Shown here: one piece after another, positions 51,156-60,134 of the stretch | Layout of the letters: every line of letters begins with the position of its first letter | Numbering within the stretch: the stretch's first letter is position 1 | Origin: Pseudomonas brassicacearum | GTDB lineage: Bacteria; Pseudomonadota; Gammaproteobacteria; Pseudomonadales; Pseudomonadaceae | Reading direction: 5' to 3' | Length of the DNA: 64,000 nt | Assembly: GCF_003732265.1 (NCBI RefSeq) | Contig: NZ_MOBK01000005.1 | Location: 1-64,000, forward strand | The notes under the pieces: model-generated | What the model was told of the DNA's origin: nothing | Databases searched by the model: none | What the model saw: the letters and a program-made list of their open reading frames with translations, nothing else | Position numbers and translations under genes: made by a program

Positions 51156-52148
51156 ATGGACGCAGAAAGGGCAATCGCCGAACTGGGCGTGCTGATTTAT
51201 CCGGGCGCGCAGATGGCGGCGGTGCATGGGCTGACGGACTTGTTCGACGTGGCTAACCGGATCGCCGCCGAGCACCAGTCGGCGCGGTTGCCGTTGCTGC
51301 GGGTCAGTCATTGGCAGGTTGAGGGCGATAAGGCCCCGGTTCGGGTCTACGACAGTCATCCGGCGCCGGACTCGGCCTTGGTGGCGGTGTTGATCCCGCC
51401 GTCGATCGCCAGTTTCTACGCCGGCCAGGTGCCGCATGCGTTGCTCCAGTGGGTTCGTCAGCAGCACGCGAATGGCGCGACCCTCGGTGGCGTCTGCGTG
51501 GGCTCGATTCTCTTGGCTGAAAGTGGCCTGCTCGATGGCCGCAGCGCCACCGCGCACTGGAGCTCGGCCAAAACCTTCGCCGAGCGTTACCCGGCGATCA
51601 AGCTCAAGGCTGATACGCCGATTGTCGACGACGGCGACCTGATCACCACGGCCGGCCTGATGGCCTGGTCAGAGTTGGGGTTGCGCCTGGTGGACCGTTT
51701 GCTCGGGCCGAGCATTGCGACCGGCACCGCACGCTTTCTGGTGGTGGAGCACAGTGACAGCGCCAGTGAGTGCGGCAGCAACTTTGCACCGATTCTCAGC
51801 CATGGCGATGCGTCGATTCTCAAGGTCCAGCATTGGCTGCAAAGTACCGGTGCGACCGATGTGTCGCTGACCGCCATGGCCGAGCGGGCCGGGCTGGAGG
51901 AACGCACGTTCCTGCGTCGCTTCCGCGCGGCGACCGGGCTCAAGCCGACCGAATACTGCCAGCACCTGCGGGTCGGCAAGGCGCGGGAAATGCTTGAGTT
52001 CACCAACGGCACCATCGATCACATTGCCTGGACCGTGGGGTATCAGGACCCGAGTGCGTTTCGGGCGACGTTCAAGAAAATTACCGGGCTGGCGCCGAGT
52101 GATTATCGAACGAGGTTTGGTGTGTCGCCGATGGCTGCAACCCGCTAG
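51156..52148 (+). CDS. GlxA-type AraC-family transcriptional regulator
   Basis: 330 aa. N-terminal DJ-1/PfpI-like (class I glutamine amidotransferase-like) sensor domain (LGVLIYPGAQMAAVHGLTD; GGVCVGSILLAESGLL around 120-135) and C-terminal AraC double helix-turn-helix (AERAGLEERTFLRRF, then IAWTVGYQDPSAFRATFKK). The start is ATG 51156 behind a G-rich site at about 51141-51145; the frame is open further upstream but crosses the divergent gene. It probably controls the neighbouring hydrolase gene. Confidence 0.88.
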   Translation: MDAERAIAELGVLIYPGAQMAAVHGLTDLFDVANRIAAEHQSARLPLLRVSHWQVEGDKAPVRVYDSHPAPDSALVAVLIPPSIASFYAGQVPHALLQWVRQQHANGATLGGVCVGSILLAESGLLDGRSATAHWSSAKTFAERYPAIKLKADTPIVDDGDLITTAGLMAWSELGLRLVDRLLGPSIATGTARFLVVEHSDSASECGSNFAPILSHGDASILKVQHWLQSTGATDVSLTAMAERAGLEERTFLRRFRAATGLKPTEYCQHLRVGKAREMLEFTNGTIDHIAWTVGYQDPSAFRATFKKITGLAPSDYRTRFGVSPMAATR

Positions 52149-52165
52149 CCGTAGCATCTCAAACC

Positions 52166-52258
52166 CCTGTGGGAGCCAGCCTGCTGGCGATGGGGGCAGC
52201 ACATTCAACATTGATGTAGCTGAAAGCTTGCTATCGCCAGCAGGCTGGCTCCCACAGG
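52166..52258. repeat. REPIN (GTGGGAGCCAGCC type)
   Basis: CCTGTGGGAGCCAGCCTGCT and its inverted copy, 93 bp overall. A different REP class from the others: stem GCCAGC-CT-GCTGGC. Rest of the 52149-52446 gap shows no gene. Confidence 0.92.
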
Positions 52259-52446
52259 ACGGTGAGTGAAGCTGAATCGTGCAAAATGCAGGAGATGAAT
52301 CGACGGTCGTGCAGAATAAAACAGGCCGGATGCCATTACCCTTTCTGCAACTAACTGATTTAAAAGTTGTTTGCAGCACCCACCGCTTGGCCTGATCTCT
52401 GCACCTTTCCCTCAACACTCATCAAGCGCCAATTGAAGGGGGACGC

Positions 52447-53556
52447 ATGACCCCAACAAGCCGCAAAAAACTGGTGGTTGCTCATTCCGTGCACCCCGAT
52501 GCGCCACAGCATGAAGTCGAAACCAATCGCGCCCTGGCCCGGTGGCTGGCGCAGATTCTGGGCCTTAAATACGGCGGCAGTTTTGATCAGAAACTGCATG
52601 ACGGCCGCGATCTCTACCTACTGCCGACGCAGACCCTGATAGGCGCCGCTGCCGCCCGGCAAATGGGCGTCAAAGGGCCGGAAGATTTGTGGGGCGGTTA
52701 CGTCGACCACGATTTCATCTGCACCAAAGCCATCAGCCATGGTTTGCTCAATAAAAATGCCTACGCCCCGCCAGGCTGGTCACCGTTGTTTTCCGAGCGC
52801 GTGCGCAATGTGGTGCTGGATGGCCTCAGCGTGTTCTCCCTCGACGATGCGCGACCCGCCGCCGAACACTTGCTCTATAACGGCCCGATCCGTCTCAAGC
52901 CGGTGCATGCCTGCGCCGGTCGGGGACAGGAGGTCATTGAAAGCCTCGACCAGTTCGACGCCATCCTCGCCAGACCGGATGCCAGCAAACTGTTCACCGA
53001 AGGCGTAGTGTTGGAACAGGACCTGAGTGACGTGATCACCCACAGCGTCGGCCAGAGTTTTATCGGCGACACCGTGCTGAGTTACTGCGGTGATCAATAC
53101 TTGATCGAAGACGGGCAGGGCGAGCTGGTGTACGGCGGCTCCAATCTGCTGGTGGTGCCGGGTTATTACGAGGACCTGCTCAAGCTGCCGTTGCCTGATG
53201 ACGTGCGATTGGCTATCCGCCAAGCACAAGTGTTTGACAGCGCCGCCGATGAAGCCTATCCCGGTTTCTATGCGTCCCGGCGCAACTACGACATTGCCCA
53301 AGGCCTGGACAGTAACGGCAAACAACGCAGCGGTGTGTTGGAGCAATCCTGGCGCATGGGCGGTGCCAGCAGCGCGGAAGTGGCCGCATTGCAGAGCTTC
53401 GTCAACGATCCACGGATGCGCGCGATTCGCGTGTCATCCGTCGAAACCTACATCGATCAACCGCTGCCGGCGGACGCCATCGAGGTGTATCGCGGACCGG
53501 CGGAAAACAGTGACTTTCTTCTCAAGTACGTAACGGTCAAATCCTATGACGGCTAG
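52447..53556 (+). CDS. DUF3182-family protein
   Basis: 369 aa, cytoplasmic, no membrane segments. I recognise the pseudomonad DUF3182 family: start RKKLVVAHSVHPDAPQHEVE, middle GPIRLKPVHACAGRGQEVIE, end DFLLKYVTVKSYDG. The LKPVHACAGRG region and an E/D-rich strand pattern recall ATP-grasp folds, but I cannot place catalytic residues with confidence. The last codons overlap the start of an alpha/beta hydrolase by 11 nt, so the two proteins are probably made together. Confidence 0.8.
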   Translation: MTPTSRKKLVVAHSVHPDAPQHEVETNRALARWLAQILGLKYGGSFDQKLHDGRDLYLLPTQTLIGAAAARQMGVKGPEDLWGGYVDHDFICTKAISHGLLNKNAYAPPGWSPLFSERVRNVVLDGLSVFSLDDARPAAEHLLYNGPIRLKPVHACAGRGQEVIESLDQFDAILARPDASKLFTEGVVLEQDLSDVITHSVGQSFIGDTVLSYCGDQYLIEDGQGELVYGGSNLLVVPGYYEDLLKLPLPDDVRLAIRQAQVFDSAADEAYPGFYASRRNYDIAQGLDSNGKQRSGVLEQSWRMGGASSAEVAALQSFVNDPRMRAIRVSSVETYIDQPLPADAIEVYRGPAENSDFLLKYVTVKSYDG

Positions 53557-54304
53557 AAGCGAAACCATTCAGATCGACATTGACGATGAACAGATGAGCG
53601 GGACTTTTCTCAGCCCCAAATCCAAGGTCCCCGGCGTGCTGTTCGTGCACGGTTGGGGCGGCAGCCAGGAGCGGGACCTGGAGCGGGCCAAAGGCATCGC
53701 CGGTCTTGGGTGCGTGTGCCTGACGTTCGACTTGCGCGGTCACACCGGCGGCACCGGAATCCCGCTGACGCGGGTCACCCGTGAAGACAACTTGCGCGAC
53801 CTGCTGGCGGCGTACGACCGGCTGCTCGCGCACCCGGCGCTCGACACGTCGGCCGTCGCCGTGGTCGGCACCAGTTATGGCGGTTACCTGGCCGCGATCC
53901 TGACGTCATTACGTCCGGTGCGCTGGCTGGCGCTGCGGGTGCCGGCGCTGTATCGCGACGATCAGTGGCACACGCCCAAGCGTGAGCTGGACAAGGCTGA
54001 TCTGCGCGATTACCGCAGCACGTTGATCCGCGCCGACAGCAACCGCGCACTGCATGCCTGCTCGCAGTTCACCGGTGATGTGCTGCTGGTTGAATCCGAG
54101 ACTGACGATTACGTGCCTCACGCAGCCATCATGAGTTATCGCGCGGCGTGTCAGCAGACCCACTCGCTGACCCACCGGATTATCGACGGCGCCGATCACG
54201 CTTTGAGCGAACCGGTTTCGCAGCAGGCGTACACCTCGATTCTGGTGGACTGGATTACCGAGATGGTGGTGGGTGAGCGGTTGAGCATTATTCAATCCAG
54301 CTGA
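53546..54304 (+). CDS. Alpha/beta hydrolase
   Basis: 252 aa. Serine-hydrolase fold with oxyanion HGWGGSQ (~36), nucleophile elbow GTSYGG (Ser near 111), acid in ESETDDYVPH and His in DGADHALSEP. No signal peptide. Overlaps the DUF3182 gene by 11 nt (translational coupling). Likely an esterase or acyl-transfer enzyme acting on the product of its partner (inference). Confidence 0.87.
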   Translation: MTARSETIQIDIDDEQMSGTFLSPKSKVPGVLFVHGWGGSQERDLERAKGIAGLGCVCLTFDLRGHTGGTGIPLTRVTREDNLRDLLAAYDRLLAHPALDTSAVAVVGTSYGGYLAAILTSLRPVRWLALRVPALYRDDQWHTPKRELDKADLRDYRSTLIRADSNRALHACSQFTGDVLLVESETDDYVPHAAIMSYRAACQQTHSLTHRIIDGADHALSEPVSQQAYTSILVDWITEMVVGERLSIIQSS

Positions 54305-54327
54305 GATTTGCAGTGTCCTTTCGACCA

Positions 54328-54393
54328 TTCGCGAGCAAGCCCGCTCCCACATTTTGACCGCGATCAACCTGTGGGAGCGGGCTTGCTCGCGAA
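54328..54393. repeat. REPIN (GTGGGAGCGGGC type)
   Basis: Inverted REP pair, TTCGCGAGCAAGCCCGCTCC then GTGGGAGCGGGCTTGCTCGC, with a short ~18-nt spacer. Lies between two converging genes. Confidence 0.92.
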
Positions 54394-54418
54394 GGTATCC
54401 TTCGACTCACCACATTCC

Positions 54419-55405
54419 TCAAGAAGGTTTCTTCGAGATCCGCAACGACTTGGCCTTGGCCTCCACCACCAGATACATCACCAACGTAATCAACAACGGC
54501 AGGATGAAATAAATCGCCCGATACGCCAGCAACCCCGCCACCAGGCTCCCCCGCGAAACTTCATGTTGCAGCAGCGCCACAAACACCGCCTCCAGCACCC
54601 CAAGCCCCGCCGGAATATGCGTGATGACCCCGGCGATGGCGCTGATCAGCAACACCCCCAGCACCAACGGATAGTCCAGTTTGCTCGGCAGCAAGGTAAA
54701 AATCACCGCCGCCATCAACGACCAGTTCAACGCCCCCAGGGCCAGTTGCAGCACCGCCATGCGCAGCGATGGCAGGTTGATTTCCACCCCGCGAATCGCC
54801 CACTCCCGACGCTTGGAAAACCGGCAAGCGGCCAGGTAACCCGCGCTCACCAGCAGCAACAAAACACCCACGCCTTGCAATGCGCCGCTGCTGAGTTTCC
54901 AGCCGGGCGGCATGCGCACCAGGCCGCTGCTGAACACTGCGCCGGCAATCACCATGTAGCCGAACCAGTTGGTCGCGAGGCTCAAACCGAGGATTTTTGC
55001 GATGTTGCCCTTGCTCACGCCCAGCCGTGAATACAGCCGATAGCGCATGGCGATGCCGCCCACCCACGCACTCAGATTGAGGTTGAAGGCGTAGCTGATG
55101 ATCCCGACAGGGAGGATCTGTTTCCACGTCAGGTCCTGGCGAATGTAGGTGCGGCCGATCAGGTCGAAACAGGCGTACACCAGAAAACTGACCAGCGTCA
55201 GCCCCGAGGCGATGACCAGTGTGCGTACTTTGAAATCGGCCAGGGTGTCGAACACTTCATTCCATTCGAGGCGCTGGGCGAGCATCGTCAACAAGACAAT
55301 CAGTGCGAGGAAAAACAATATCGTCAAGGGACGCTTCCAACGGCTCCAACGGGTTTTCGCCGGGTGCTCGGTGTGTGGGGTCGAATGAGCTTCAGCGCGG
55401 GACAT
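54419..55405 (-). CDS. ybhN: YbhN-type integral membrane protein (lysylphosphatidylglycerol synthase TM family)
   Basis: 328 aa with about eight membrane helices, UPF0104/LPG-synthase transmembrane-like family (ISYAFNLNLSAWVGGIAMRY; ISAIAGVITHIPAGLGVLEA). No soluble aminoacyl-transfer domain, so not a full MprF. ATG 55405 is chosen; GTG 55414 is possible. It overlaps clsB by 14 nt. E. coli has the same ybhP-clsB(ybhO)-ybhN order. Confidence 0.87.
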   Translation of the reverse strand: MSRAEAHSTPHTEHPAKTRWSRWKRPLTILFFLALIVLLTMLAQRLEWNEVFDTLADFKVRTLVIASGLTLVSFLVYACFDLIGRTYIRQDLTWKQILPVGIISYAFNLNLSAWVGGIAMRYRLYSRLGVSKGNIAKILGLSLATNWFGYMVIAGAVFSSGLVRMPPGWKLSSGALQGVGVLLLLVSAGYLAACRFSKRREWAIRGVEINLPSLRMAVLQLALGALNWSLMAAVIFTLLPSKLDYPLVLGVLLISAIAGVITHIPAGLGVLEAVFVALLQHEVSRGSLVAGLLAYRAIYFILPLLITLVMYLVVEAKAKSLRISKKPS

Positions 55406-56687
55406 GGTGATCACTCCCGTTCTCTTGGCTAAAGGGTTTCAGGCGCGGCTTGTGGGCCGGCAGCCAACCCGCCCACGCCGGGAAATGCCGCAGGAAGTGA
55501 AACACCAGGAAGCCGACCGTCATGTGCCAGATGCGTCCGCGCGGGGCCTTTTCGACGGACATCGCTTTGCAGTGGTTGTCGCTCAGGTGTTCAAGGCGTT
55601 CGAACAGCGTGCGGTTGAACGCACGGTCGCGGATCAGCACGTTGGCTTCCAGGTTCATCGACAGGCTCAGCGGGTCGAGGTTGCTGGAGCCGACGGTGCT
55701 CCAGTCCTCATCGACCAGCGCGACTTTGCCGTGCAGCGGTCGCTCGCAATACTCGTGGATCTGCACGCCTGACTTGAGCAGATAGTCATAGGTCATGCGC
55801 GCCGCGAGCTTGGCCACCAGCATGTCCGGCTGCCCTTGCAGAATCAGCCGCACATCGACGCCACGGCGCGCCGCGTTGCGGATCTCGCGCAGCAAGCGAT
55901 AACCGGGAAAGAAGTAGGCGTTGGCGATCACCACCCGATGCTTGGCGCTGCGCAGCACCAGCCGGTAAACCTCCTCGATGTCGGTGCGATGGTCGCCGTT
56001 GTCGCGGTACACCAGCCGAACCTGACCGTCATGATCGTTGAAGGCCAATTCCGAGCGCCTCTGCCGGCGTCGTTGCCACCAGTATTTGGCGCGGGCCGGG
56101 CGCCCGCATTGCAGCAGCGCGAAGTGATGAATGTCGGCTACCGCCGGGCCTTGCACCTCAACCGAATAATCCTGCTTGGCCTCGGGGCCGAAGTCGCCCA
56201 AATGGTCGGCGGAAAAGTTGATCCCGCCGATGAAGGCAATCGTGCCGTCGACCACCACGATCTTGCGGTGCAGGCGGCGGAACCAGTTGGTGCGAATGCC
56301 CAGATGCTTCGGCGCCGGATCGAATATCTGGATGTGCACGCCGGCCTCGCTCAACGCGGCGAGGAATCCGGTGCTCAATTCGCCGCAGCCAAAGCCGTCG
56401 AGACTGGCGGTGACCCGCACCCCGCGCCGGGCCGCGTCGATCAGCACCTGCTGCAGCTCGTTGCCAACCTTGTCCTCGAACACGATGAAGGTTTCCAGGA
56501 GGATTTCCGTGGTGGCCTGACGCATGGCCTCGAACACCCTCGGGAAATACGCTTCACCGTTTTCCAGCAACTCGACCCGGTTGTTGCCTTGCCAGCCGTA
56601 GTCGACATCGACCACGCCGGGTTCGCCGGTGGTCGGCTGGGCAGACACGTGTTCCACGCGTGTTTCTTCCATCGACGGGATGCTCAT
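55392..56687 (-). CDS. clsB: Cardiolipin synthase B (phospholipase D family)
   Basis: 431 aa. Two HKD motifs: HRKIVVVD (His140, Lys142, Asp147) followed by IAFIGG, and [18 protein letters not shown] around residue 320. Transfers phosphatidyl groups to make cardiolipin. A longer open frame exists upstream, but ATG 56687 forms an ATGA overlap with the ybhP stop and matches ClsB length (413 in E. coli). No N-terminal membrane helices, as in ClsB. Confidence 0.92.
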   Translation of the reverse strand: MSIPSMEETRVEHVSAQPTTGEPGVVDVDYGWQGNNRVELLENGEAYFPRVFEAMRQATTEILLETFIVFEDKVGNELQQVLIDAARRGVRVTASLDGFGCGELSTGFLAALSEAGVHIQIFDPAPKHLGIRTNWFRRLHRKIVVVDGTIAFIGGINFSADHLGDFGPEAKQDYSVEVQGPAVADIHHFALLQCGRPARAKYWWQRRRQRRSELAFNDHDGQVRLVYRDNGDHRTDIEEVYRLVLRSAKHRVVIANAYFFPGYRLLREIRNAARRGVDVRLILQGQPDMLVAKLAARMTYDYLLKSGVQIHEYCERPLHGKVALVDEDWSTVGSSNLDPLSLSMNLEANVLIRDRAFNRTLFERLEHLSDNHCKAMSVEKAPRGRIWHMTVGFLVFHFLRHFPAWAGWLPAHKPRLKPFSQENGSDHHVPR

Positions 56688-57481
56688 AGTTCGATCTCCA
56701 CCGACAGCGGTGCGTGGTCGGAAAGGTGTGACCAAGGGCGAGCGGCCAACACTTGCGGGCGACTGGCCTTGAGGTTGCGCACGTAGATGCGGTCCAGTCG
56801 CAGCGCCGGCAATCGCGCCGGAAAACTGCGTGCCGGTTTGCCGTGATGCTCGGCGAATACTTCGCGCAGGCCACACGGCTTGAGCAGCACATCGGCGCGC
56901 TGGCGCCAGTCATTGAAGTCCCCGGCGACGATCACCGGCGCATCATCCGGCAACTCTGCCAAACGTCGGCTCAACAACTTGAGTTGTTCCGTGCGATGGG
57001 TTTCACGCAGTCCCAGGTGCACGCAGATGGCGTGGATTTCCTGGCCGTCGCCGGGCAGGCGCAGCACGCAATGCAGGAGGCCGCGGTTTTCATGGCCGCT
57101 GATCGACACGTCCAGGTTGTCATGGCGAATGATCTGGAATTTCGACAGCAGCGCATTGCCGTGATCGCCCGCCGGGTAGACCGCGTTGCGGCCATAGGCG
57201 AACTGCGGCCACAAACTGTCGGCGAGGAATTCGTACTGCGGCATCGCCGGCCAATTGCTGTAGCGCATCGGATGCTGCTCATGGGCGCCGTGGACTTCCT
57301 GCAAAAACACCACGTCGGCGGACACGCTGCGCACCGCTTCACGCAACTCCGGCAGGATGAAACGCCGGTTCAGCGCGGTAAAACCTTTGTGTGTGTTGAC
57401 CGTCAGCACCGTGAAGCGGCGTACGGCGGTGAGGGTCGGGGACGGCTCATCCGCTGCGTCGAGCGGCTCGGGAATATTCAT
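56684..57481 (-). CDS. ybhP: Endonuclease/exonuclease/phosphatase-family protein (YbhP)
   Basis: 265 aa. EEP-fold metallohydrolase: VNTHKGF (~29), FLQEVHG (catalytic Glu), [20 protein letters not shown] (Asp/Asn), [10 protein letters not shown] (Asp-His end). Probably a phosphodiesterase on lipids or nucleic acids. Overlaps clsB and the DUF72 gene by 4 nt each. Confidence 0.9.
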   Translation of the reverse strand: MNIPEPLDAADEPSPTLTAVRRFTVLTVNTHKGFTALNRRFILPELREAVRSVSADVVFLQEVHGAHEQHPMRYSNWPAMPQYEFLADSLWPQFAYGRNAVYPAGDHGNALLSKFQIIRHDNLDVSISGHENRGLLHCVLRLPGDGQEIHAICVHLGLRETHRTEQLKLLSRRLAELPDDAPVIVAGDFNDWRQRADVLLKPCGLREVFAEHHGKPARSFPARLPALRLDRIYVRNLKASRPQVLAARPWSHLSDHAPLSVEIEL

Positions 57482-58404
57482 GGCAGCACGCCTTCGGCTG
57501 CTGGCTCACCGGGAGCGGTGGCGAGTTCGTTGTCGAGATGGAAGCGTTCAAGCAGGTGCCGCGCATCGAAGGGTGCGCGGACCTTGATGTCGTTATCGAA
57601 ATAGCAGAACACCTCGCGGGATTTGCGCGCCTTGGGCTTTAGCCGAGGTGCGATCAAGTGTGCGTCCGACGGTTGCTGGCCATGCACCCAAGCGTCGATC
57701 CGGTCGCCCCAGCGCTTCAGCGCCTGCGGGGTGTAGCCGCTGGCGTAGAGCTCTTCGGCACCGTGCAGGCGCAGGTAGACAAAATCGCTGGTGAGGTCTT
57801 CGCGGTACGGCCATTTCCCCGCCGTATCGGCGATCACCAATGCAGCGTTGTAGCGTTTGAGCAAGCGGATGAACGCCGGGTCGACAAAGCTTTCGTTCCT
57901 GATTTCCACGGCATGACGCACGGGGTGTTTCTGGTGAGCCTTGAGGCTGGCGTGGCCGTTGACGTGCGAATCGTGCTGGCGGGCGAGGGCGGCCGCTTGT
58001 TGGGCGTTGTGGGGTAATTGTTCAAGGAAGCTTTCGAACACATCGGCATCGAATTTGAAGTTGGGCGGGAATTGCCAGAGGATCGGGCCGAGCTTTTCCT
58101 TGAGTTCCAGCACGCCTGAAGCAAAGAAGTTGGCCAATGGATGATGGACATCCCGCAGGCGTTTGATGTGTGTAATGAAGCGCGGGCCTTTGACGCTGAA
58201 GACGAAGCCCGGCGGGGTGTCGGCGTACCACTCGGCGTAACGTTCCGGCCGTTGCAAGGCGTAAAACGATCCATTGATTTCAATGCTGTTGACCGCCCGC
58301 GAGGCGAATTGCAATTCGCGTTTCTGGGTCAGCCCCTTCGGGTAGAAATCCCCCCGCCACGGCGCATAGCGCCAGCCTGAAATACCGATATGAATCGCCG
58401 CCAT
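57478..58404 (-). CDS. DUF72 protein (YecE family)
   Basis: 308 aa TIM-barrel-like protein of unknown function. Family marks: [18 protein letters not shown] at the start, [45 protein letters not shown] and VYLRLHG. First gene of the yecE-ybhP-clsB-ybhN operon, joined by a 4-nt overlap. In many bacteria it is a single gene. Confidence 0.9.
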   Translation of the reverse strand: MAAIHIGISGWRYAPWRGDFYPKGLTQKRELQFASRAVNSIEINGSFYALQRPERYAEWYADTPPGFVFSVKGPRFITHIKRLRDVHHPLANFFASGVLELKEKLGPILWQFPPNFKFDADVFESFLEQLPHNAQQAAALARQHDSHVNGHASLKAHQKHPVRHAVEIRNESFVDPAFIRLLKRYNAALVIADTAGKWPYREDLTSDFVYLRLHGAEELYASGYTPQALKRWGDRIDAWVHGQQPSDAHLIAPRLKPKARKSREVFCYFDNDIKVRAPFDARHLLERFHLDNELATAPGEPAAEGVLP

Positions 58405-58484
58405 GTCGCCTCCCGCCTGATGGTCCTCGGACAGCCCTGTCTTTGGATGACTGCCTGGCGGGCGAGAAAGTTTCGACGGGGCTA

Positions 58485-58520
58485 CAGACGGTACGGCAGA
58501 CGGTACGGCAGACGGTACGG
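58485..58520. repeat. 12-bp tandem repeat, three exact copies
   Basis: CAGACGGTACGG repeated three times without a break, between the start of the DUF72 gene and a truncated REPIN. Likely length-variable between strains. Confidence 0.9.
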
Positions 58521-58536
58521 CCTCACAGAAATCAAA

Positions 58537-58614
58537 TGTGGGAGCGAGCCTGCTCGCGAAGACGGAGTGTCAGTCAACATTTTCGGCGACTGAACCACCG
58601 CTTTCGCGAGCAGG
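58537..58614. repeat. Truncated REPIN (GTGGGAGCGAGCC type)
   Basis: First REP copy is complete (TGTGGGAGCGAGCCTGCTCG), but the inverted partner stops after TTTCGCGAGCAGG and runs into GGGGTAATC, so the distal arm is lost. Confidence 0.85.
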
Positions 58615-58621
58615 GGGGTAA

Positions 58622-59821
58622 TCAGTGCCCGGCGACAATTCGGCTTGAGCCTTGATACACCGGCCCCAACCGATCAAGCCGACCGCTCCACGCCGTCAGC
58701 GCCAAGGCCACCAACACCACCAGACCGCCGATCCACGCGGTATGAATCAACCCCATGTGCGCAACGATCAACCCGCCACCCCACGCACCACCGGCAATAC
58801 CGAGGTTGAACGCCGCGATGTTCAGCCCGGACGCCACGTCCACTGCCTGCGGCGTGTGATGTTCAGCCTGACGCACCACATACACTTGCAGGCCCGGTAC
58901 GTTGCCGAAGGCGACGGCGCCCCAGACCAGCACCGTGGCTAGCGCCAGCCATGGATTGCCGGCAGTAAACGTCAGCACGAACAGCACGGCGGCGAGCAAG
59001 GCGAAGATGATTTTCAGCGCGCTGATCGGGCCACGTTTGTCCGCCAGTTTACCGCCCCAGATGTTCCCCACGGCCACCGAAACGCCGTAGACCAGCAGCA
59101 CCAGGCTGACCGTGCCGGCGCTGAAGCCGGAAATGTCCTGAAGAATCGGCGCCAGGAAGGTGAACGCGATAAACGACCCGCCATAACCCACCGCCGTCAT
59201 GGCGTACACCAGCAGCAGGCGTGGTTGCTTGAGCACCTGCAATTGCTGCAACAGCGAAGCGGGTTTGCTGTGGGCAATGTTTTTGGGGACGTAGATCAGG
59301 CTGCCAATGAAGGCGATCACGCCCAAGGCCGACACCGCGAGGAAGGTTTCACGCCAGCCGAAATGCTGACCGATGAAGGTCCCCAACGGCACGCCGGTGA
59401 CCAGCGCCACGGTCAGTCCGGTGAACATGATGGCAATCGCACTGGCGGCTTTTTCCTTGGGCACCAGGCTGGTGGCGATGGTCGAGCCAATCGAGAAAAA
59501 CACCCCGTGGGCCAGGCCGGTGACGATCCGCGCAATGATCAGCGACTCGTAGCTCGGCGCTTGCCAGGCCAGCAGGTTGCCGAGGGTAAACAGCACCATC
59601 AGCGACAGCAGCAGCATTTTGCGCGGGACTTTGCCGGTCAAGGCCGTCAGCACCGGGGCGCCGATGGCCACGCCCAGGGCGTAGAGGCTGACCAGCAGGC
59701 CGGCGGACGGCAGGCTGACGCCAAGGTCGGCGCCGATGGTGGGTAACAGGCCAACGATGACGAACTCGGTCGTCCCGATGGCGAAGGCGCTGAGCGTCAG
59801 CGCGAGCAAGGCAATGGGCAT
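58622..59821 (-). CDS. MFS transporter, DHA1 / AraJ-like
   Basis: 399 aa, twelve helices. FAIGTTEFVIVGLLPTIG in TM1 and ARIVTGLAHGVFFSIGSTIA are hallmarks of the arabinose-efflux/purine-efflux (DHA1) group. ATG 59821 is chosen as it gives MPIALLALTLSAFAIG; a longer frame adds a hydrophilic stretch not usual for the family. Substrate unknown. Stands alone between two REP elements. Confidence 0.88.
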   Translation of the reverse strand: MPIALLALTLSAFAIGTTEFVIVGLLPTIGADLGVSLPSAGLLVSLYALGVAIGAPVLTALTGKVPRKMLLLSLMVLFTLGNLLAWQAPSYESLIIARIVTGLAHGVFFSIGSTIATSLVPKEKAASAIAIMFTGLTVALVTGVPLGTFIGQHFGWRETFLAVSALGVIAFIGSLIYVPKNIAHSKPASLLQQLQVLKQPRLLLVYAMTAVGYGGSFIAFTFLAPILQDISGFSAGTVSLVLLVYGVSVAVGNIWGGKLADKRGPISALKIIFALLAAVLFVLTFTAGNPWLALATVLVWGAVAFGNVPGLQVYVVRQAEHHTPQAVDVASGLNIAAFNLGIAGGAWGGGLIVAHMGLIHTAWIGGLVVLVALALTAWSGRLDRLGPVYQGSSRIVAGH

Positions 59822-59948
59822 GACTGCAACTCCGGTGGGTTTGAGTGAATGGAGCGCAGTGTCGGGGTTGCGGTTGTGCGGAAAAATACAGGGAGGAGCA
59901 TTTGATATTTGCGTTAAGGTCAAATATCCACGGTGCTATACAGTTCTA

Positions 59949-60038
59949 GATGGGAGCGAGCCTGCTCGCGAAAGCGGTGTGTCAGGCAATATTAATGTTG
60001 GCTGTCACTCCCACTTCGCGAGCAGGCTCGCTCCCACA
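59949..60038. repeat. REPIN (GTGGGAGCGAGCC type)
   Basis: GATGGGAGCGAGCCTGCTCG and the inverted CGAGCAGGCTCGCTCCCACA, ~45 nt apart. The rest of the gap 59822-60134 shows no gene; no clear promoter for the channel was recognised. Confidence 0.9.
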
Positions 60039-60134
60039 GGGGTTGCGTAGTCCTTTTATCCCGCGGCCAAAACCGAACTTGCCCGCTATTTTTCGATCAG
60101 TCTCTTACAGCCTTTTTTGACGGAGCTTCCCGTT

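Noticed and set aside
58485..58520. CRISPR-like array from the tandem 12-mer
   Set aside because: Units are directly adjacent with no spacers and no cas genes are present.
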